A DNA stretch of 9,281 bases from positions 1-9,281 of the forward strand of contig JACCUC010000192.1 in assembly GCA_013812065.1 (NCBI GenBank), written 5' to 3'. This document shows positions 7,670 to 9,281 of this stretch, piece after piece; within the stretch, counting starts at the first letter, position 1, and the number at the start of each line of letters is the position of its first letter. The translations under genes and the position numbers were made by a program. The notes below the pieces were generated by a model. That model did no database searches, had not been told where the DNA came from, and was given only the letters and a program-made list of their open reading frames with translations. The DNA comes from Thermoleophilaceae bacterium. Lineage in GTDB: Bacteria; Actinomycetota; Thermoleophilia; Solirubrobacterales; Thermoleophilaceae.

Positions 7670-8025
7670 GGCGCGATCGCGGCCGGCTCGGGCAGCAAAG
7701 CGCCGAGTAGAGCTCGTCCCTCGTCGGTGAGCCCGTAGAGAACGGTGCGTCCGTCGCGGCGGGAGCTCGCGAGGCCCGCCGCGCGCAGAGCCCGCACGTG
7801 GTGGGAGACGAGATTCTGGGCGCGCTCCCAGACCCACGCGAGGTCACAGACGCACAGCTCGTCTCCCTGCGCCAAGGCAGCGGCCACCGCGAGGCGAGTT
7901 GGATCGGAGAGGGCGCGGGCGCGGGCGGCGGCGTGAGCGGCGGCCTCGGGCGTCAGCCGCGACTGGCGGAGAGCCTCGGCCTTTGAGAGGTCGAGGCAGA
8001 GGAGGTCGCAGCGGTCGGTGGTGAC
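7666..8025 (-). CDS. CadC-like ArsR/SmtB metal-sensing repressor, start codon unresolved
   Basis: Winged-helix metalloregulator that normally represses its own operon until metal binds. Conserved parts: N-terminal CDLLCLDL (Cys-x3-Cys, compare CEIFC in CadC), ARALSDPTRLAVA, the metal box ELCVCDLAW, the recognition helix AQNLVSHHVRALRAAGL, and the wing RRDGRTVLYGLTDEGRALL. All four Cys ligands of a CadC-type site are retained, suggesting Cd/Pb/Zn sensing. The frame is open back to a TAG at 8037-8035, but there is no ATG, GTG or TTG upstream of the GTG at 7887, and starting there would remove both the N-terminal Cys pair and helix 1. I place the likely start near the GTC at 8025, one base from GTG and just before TTDRCDLLC. 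Either a non-canonical start, a sequence error or a real start-codon mutation is possible. The 3' end overlaps the transporter gene by GTGA. Confidence 0.82.
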   Translation of the reverse strand, partial: VTTDRCDLLCLDLSKAEALRQSRLTPEAAAHAAARARALSDPTRLAVAAALAQGDELCVCDLAWVWERAQNLVSHHVRALRAAGLASSRRDGRTVLYGLTDEGRALLGALLPEPAAIAP

Positions 8026-8031
8026 GCCGCG

Positions 8032-8037
8032 ATACTA
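8032..8037 (-). promoter_or_regulatory. Possible -10 box of the ArsR/transporter operon
   Basis: TAGTAT on the minus strand lies six bases before the GTC at 8025, the spacing expected for a leaderless transcript. No clear -35 box is seen 16-18 bases upstream. The overlapping TAG also closes the ArsR frame, which fits coding beginning just after it. Confidence 0.35.
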
Positions 8038-8116
8038 ACGAGCGTTGGGTTCGGGCCGGCCTGCGGCGCTGGCGGGGAGAGCGAGTGCCCGCCGCGCGCA
8101 AGCGAGCCTCCGGTAG

Positions 8117-8188
8117 CTAGAGGAGAAAGACGATCACGATGATGACGATGATCAGAAGCACCGCTCCGCTACCGATGTAGATCCCCAT
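8117..8188 (-). CDS. 23-residue single-helix membrane peptide
   Basis: Tiny gene below usual ORF cut-offs. The ATG at 8188 has a near-perfect Shine-Dalgarno GGAGGTGA at 8200-8193; the stop is TAG at 8119-8117. The peptide starts MGIYIGSGAV and then runs as 13 consecutive Leu/Ile/Val/Phe residues to the end, with no charged residue anywhere. It therefore should insert as a single short transmembrane helix. Codon use is dominated by ATC and GTC, normal for this genome. I do not recognise a named family; small bacterial membrane peptides of this kind may be regulators, subunits or type I toxins. It has a long structured leader and ends about 80 bases upstream of the ArsR gene. Confidence 0.68.
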   Translation of the reverse strand: MGIYIGSGAVLLIIVIIVIVFLL

Positions 8189-8194
8189 TGACTC

Positions 8195-8217
8195 ACCTCC
8201 CGTTTTGGTCTGGAGGT
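8195..8217 (-). promoter_or_regulatory. Shine-Dalgarno-masking hairpin
   Basis: On the minus strand ACCTCC (8217-8212) pairs perfectly with GGAGGT (8200-8195) across an 11-base loop. This would occlude the ribosome site of the 23-residue peptide gene. Confidence 0.55.
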
Positions 8218-8337
8218 CGAGTTACCCGGCCTCCTCCCGGGCCAACCCTCACCAAACAAAGGGGCATGAGCCGGACCAGGTTCCACGGAGTGAGCCGGGC
8301 CCGTCTGCGGCCTGCAGGTCTCGCAGGGGGCACCTCC
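8195..8337 (-). promoter_or_regulatory. Structured leader RNA of the 23-residue peptide gene, candidate riboregulator
   Basis: About 140 bases of very GC-rich, hairpin-forming sequence. Three hexamers are placed like a translational switch: A = GGAGGU at 8337-8332, B = ACCUCC at 8217-8212, and C = GGAGGU (the ribosome site) at 8200-8195. B can pair perfectly with either A or C, but not both. Inside the loop lies CCCGG-gaggagg-CCGGG (8241-8225). The segment GAACCTGGTCCGG followed by ATGCC (about 8283-8262) recalls the 3' core of TPP riboswitches, but CUGAGA and the matching P5 arms are missing. A CATACT -10-like box at 8353-8348 could start the transcript near 8341. No known riboswitch class fits. 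Confidence 0.42.
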
Positions 8338-8348
8338 CACTGGGAACA

Positions 8349-8377
8349 GTATGACTGACAGGTATGCTGACGGTATG
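8349..8377 (+). promoter_or_regulatory. Promoter and iterated operator of the toxin-antitoxin operon
   Basis: GTATG occurs three times, at 8349, 8362 and 8373; the first two are followed by CTGAC or ACTGAC. The spacing of 13 and 11 bases suits binding by ribbon-helix-helix dimers, so autoregulation by the antitoxin is likely. TATGCT at 8363-8368 is a good -10 box six bases before the ATG at 8375, implying a leaderless mRNA. On the opposite strand the first repeat contains CATACT, a possible -10 for the leader RNA, so the site may be bidirectional. No good -35 boxes are seen. Confidence 0.5.
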
Positions 8378-8638
8378 ACGAAGCAGATAGCCGTGAAGCT
8401 CTCGGAGGAGTTGGTGGGCGAGCTCGACCGCCTCATCGACGCAGGGTGCTTCGAGAGCCGCTCACACGCCGTCCGCAGTGGCCTCGAGGCTGCCGTCGCG
8501 GCGCAGCGCGGCCGGGAGCTCGACCAGCGCTACCGCGACGCTTTCGACCGCCTGCCCGAGACCCCGGGGGAGATCGAAGAGGCGCAACGCCTGGGAGTCG
8601 AGGCGATTCGCGACGAGCCGTGGGAGCGGTGGTGGTGA
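8375..8638 (+). CDS. Ribbon-helix-helix antitoxin, MazE/CopG-like
   Basis: An 87-residue antitoxin that should bind the downstream MazF-like toxin and repress its own promoter. The N-terminal ribbon-helix-helix domain is visible: beta strand KQIAVKLS, helix EELVGELDRLIDAG, then FESRSHAVRSGLEAAV. An acidic linker follows (LPETPGEIEEAQRL). The C-terminal AIRDEPWERWW, which typically forms the toxin-binding tail in this family, ends the protein. The ATG at 8375 puts the start directly before the beta strand. An ATG at 8351 is in frame and adds eight residues, but it lies inside the operator repeats. Neither has a Shine-Dalgarno, consistent with leaderless translation. The TGA overlaps the toxin GTG. 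Confidence 0.88.
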   Translation: MTKQIAVKLSEELVGELDRLIDAGCFESRSHAVRSGLEAAVAAQRGRELDQRYRDAFDRLPETPGEIEEAQRLGVEAIRDEPWERWW

Positions 8639-8940
8639 GACGGGGTGAGGTGTGGTGGGGCGAGGCCCCGGACGAGCAGGGGCGACCGTTTCTGATCGTG
8701 AGCCGGGACGCGGCCAACGAGGTGATGCAGCGAGTCCTGGTCGCGCCAGTGACCAGACGAATCAGGAATCTGCCGAGCGAGCTCGCACTCGGAGCCGGCG
8801 AGGGTCTGCCGGTCGACTCGGTTGCCTCGTTCGACAACCTGCGGCCCTTTCCGCGGTCGATGCTCGTTCGCCGGCTCGGGACGTTGGGTCCGCGCCTCCA
8901 CGAGCTGTGCCGCGTGGCCGCAGCGACGCTCGACTGCTGA
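8635..8940 (+). CDS. MazF/PemK-family endoribonuclease toxin
   Basis: A 101-residue mRNA interferase, complete for the family. It starts at the GTG at 8635, overlapping the antitoxin TGA as GTGA. Motifs: RRGEVWWGEAP at the N-terminus, GRPFLIVSRD with R17 at the position of the E. coli MazF catalytic Arg29, APVTR with T40 at the position of Thr52, RNLPSELALG, EGLPVDSVASFDNLR, and the C-terminal helix region GPRLHELCRVAAATL. All family-conserved residues I can check are present, so it looks functional. The longer open frame back to 8446 is an out-of-frame shadow of the antitoxin gene. The cleavage sequence cannot be predicted. Confidence 0.93.
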   Translation: MRRGEVWWGEAPDEQGRPFLIVSRDAANEVMQRVLVAPVTRRIRNLPSELALGAGEGLPVDSVASFDNLRPFPRSMLVRRLGTLGPRLHELCRVAAATLDC

Positions 8941-9085
8941 CCTCGCCGAGCGGCGCGACGCTCAAGCTCAGCCGGGCGGGACGCAGCCGGTCTTCGACAC
9001 GTTATCTCGTGATAGAGCAGTGGGTTGTCGGGTGGTGCGGTAGGGCGCCTGGAGACGCTCAACGGGGGACGCGTAGTGGAGCTCG

Positions 9086-9140
9086 CGCGTCGTCGGCGCG
9101 GGTGAGGAGCCCCGAAGGGGCGACGAGCCGTGCCGACGCG
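9086..9140. repeat. Imperfect palindrome with nested hairpin downstream of toxin gene
   Basis: CGCGTCGTCGGC (9086-9097) pairs with GCCGACGCG (9132-9140), leaving a 3-base bulge. Inside is GCCCC-GAA-GGGGC (9109-9121). It may end or stabilise the toxin-antitoxin mRNA; it lacks the T-run of an intrinsic terminator. Confidence 0.45.
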
Positions 9141-9165
9141 GCGTGACTGGCTGTCCTAGTGGTCG

Positions 9166-9195
9166 CTCCTGCAAGACGCCTGTCGTTTGCAGGAG
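9166..9195. repeat. 9-bp inverted repeat
   Basis: CTCCTGCAA (9166-9174) and TTGCAGGAG (9187-9195) are perfect complements around 12 bases; inner GAC/GTC can add three pairs. No T-run follows. Operator, attenuator or recombination site are all possible. Confidence 0.6.
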
Positions 9196-9218
9196 AATCG
9201 GCGTGTGCAGGTGAATCG
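9188..9218. repeat. 13-base direct repeat, one mismatch
   Basis: TGCAGGAGAATCG (9188-9200) and TGCAGGTGAATCG (9206-9218) are 18 bases apart start to start. The first copy overlaps the right arm of the 9-bp inverted repeat, as in multi-site operators. Confidence 0.6.
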
Positions 9219-9245
9219 CATCGTCGTCCTGGTTGGGCGACGATG
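9219..9245. repeat. 8-bp inverted repeat covering a possible start codon
   Basis: CATCGTCG (9219-9226) and CGACGATG (9238-9245) pair perfectly around 11 bases. The ATG of the edge frame at 9243 lies in the right arm. Confidence 0.5.
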
Positions 9246-9281
9246 GGAGCGGAGATGGCGGCGCACGCCAAGCGGATCGAG
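9243..9281 (+). CDS. Possible 5' end of a gene running off the window
   Basis: The frame ATG at 9243 stays open to the window end (MGAEMAAHAKRIE), with a second ATG at 9255. No clear Shine-Dalgarno precedes 9243. Thirteen residues are too few to assign a family. It is listed only because the upstream repeats look like a control region aimed at it. Confidence 0.22.
   Translation, partial: MGAEMAAHAKRIE

Larger units (their letters stand above)
8941..9281. other. Intergenic region with repeats; no confident complete gene
   Basis: About 340 bases after the toxin gene. Open frames here are short, Arg/Ser/Pro-rich and lack ribosome sites, so I call none except a possible gene start at the edge. 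The region holds a large imperfect palindrome (9086-9140), a 9-bp inverted repeat (9166-9195), a 13-base direct repeat (9188-9218) and an 8-bp inverted repeat (9219-9245). It has no tRNA, and no T-run terminator for the toxin operon is visible. Confidence 0.6.

Noticed and set aside
6650..7738. 362-residue plus-strand frame across the sigma/transporter region
   Set aside because: Low-complexity shadow frame opposite a clear transporter gene and the sigma gene start; no family resemblance or ribosome site.
8240..8337. TPP riboswitch on the minus strand
   Set aside because: GAACCTGGTCCGG followed by ATGCC matches part of the 3' core, but CUGAGA, the P3 arm and the paired P5 arms are not present. 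Kept only as an unclassified leader.
8152..8436. 94-residue minus-strand frame across the promoter region
   Set aside because: It runs opposite the antitoxin start and through the structured leader; its composition and absence of a ribosome site argue against coding.
8433..9062. 209-residue minus-strand frame opposite the toxin-antitoxin genes
   Set aside because: Arg/Ser/Pro-rich shadow of two well-recognised plus-strand genes; no motif seen.
8941..9281. Transposon end, CRISPR or tRNA attachment site
   Set aside because: No regularly spaced repeats, no transposase fragment and no tRNA-like sequence could be found; only isolated inverted and direct repeats.

Overview
The DNA is strongly GC-rich. 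It has GTG starts, 4-base GTGA gene overlaps and Shine-Dalgarno-poor promoters that look leaderless. Its protein families (SigB/SigF-type sigma factor, CadC-like ArsR paired with a short CDF transporter, MazF with a ribbon-helix-helix antitoxin, selenocysteine formate dehydrogenase) point to an actinobacterium, most likely of the Thermoleophilia/Solirubrobacterales kind. This placement is inferred from protein flavour only; no rRNA is present.

Layout: nearly everything from base 8188 down to base 6 is on the minus strand. In the order of transcription these genes are: a 23-residue membrane peptide (8188-8117) behind a structured leader; a CadC-like ArsR metal sensor (about 8025-7666) and a cation-diffusion-facilitator-like transporter (7669-6950), which overlap by GTGA; a SigB/SigF-family sigma factor (6691-5843); an MpsC/DUF2294 protein (5669-5268); and a three-gene formate dehydrogenase operon. 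That operon holds fdhA (5144-1918, with an in-frame UGA selenocysteine codon and a SECIS hairpin), the iron-sulfur subunit (1921-998) and an NrfD-type membrane anchor (1001-6). The right end carries a plus-strand MazEF-like toxin-antitoxin pair (8375-8940), followed by about 340 bases of repeat-rich DNA with no confident gene.

How they work together: FdhA oxidises formate at a molybdenum/tungsten-bis-pterin site with a selenocysteine ligand, the FdhB ferredoxin subunit conducts the electrons, and the NrfD subunit passes them to the quinone pool. No Tat signal is visible on FdhA, so the catalytic side is probably cytoplasmic. The ArsR/CDF pair looks like a self-regulated metal-efflux unit. The sigma factor and MpsC protein sit directly upstream of fdhA, but nothing in the sequence proves that they control it.

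The observations most worth a second look are: (1) the textbook UGA plus SECIS arrangement, which splits fdhA in naive ORF calling; (2) a frame break at the 3' end of fdhA beside a G5 run, which removes the expected GTGA junction with the next gene; (3) a leader RNA upstream of the 23-residue peptide in which one ACCUCC segment can pair either with the Shine-Dalgarno or with an identical decoy about 130 nt upstream; (4) an ArsR gene whose conserved metal-binding N-terminus has no legal start codon; (5) clustered inverted and direct repeats at the right edge.
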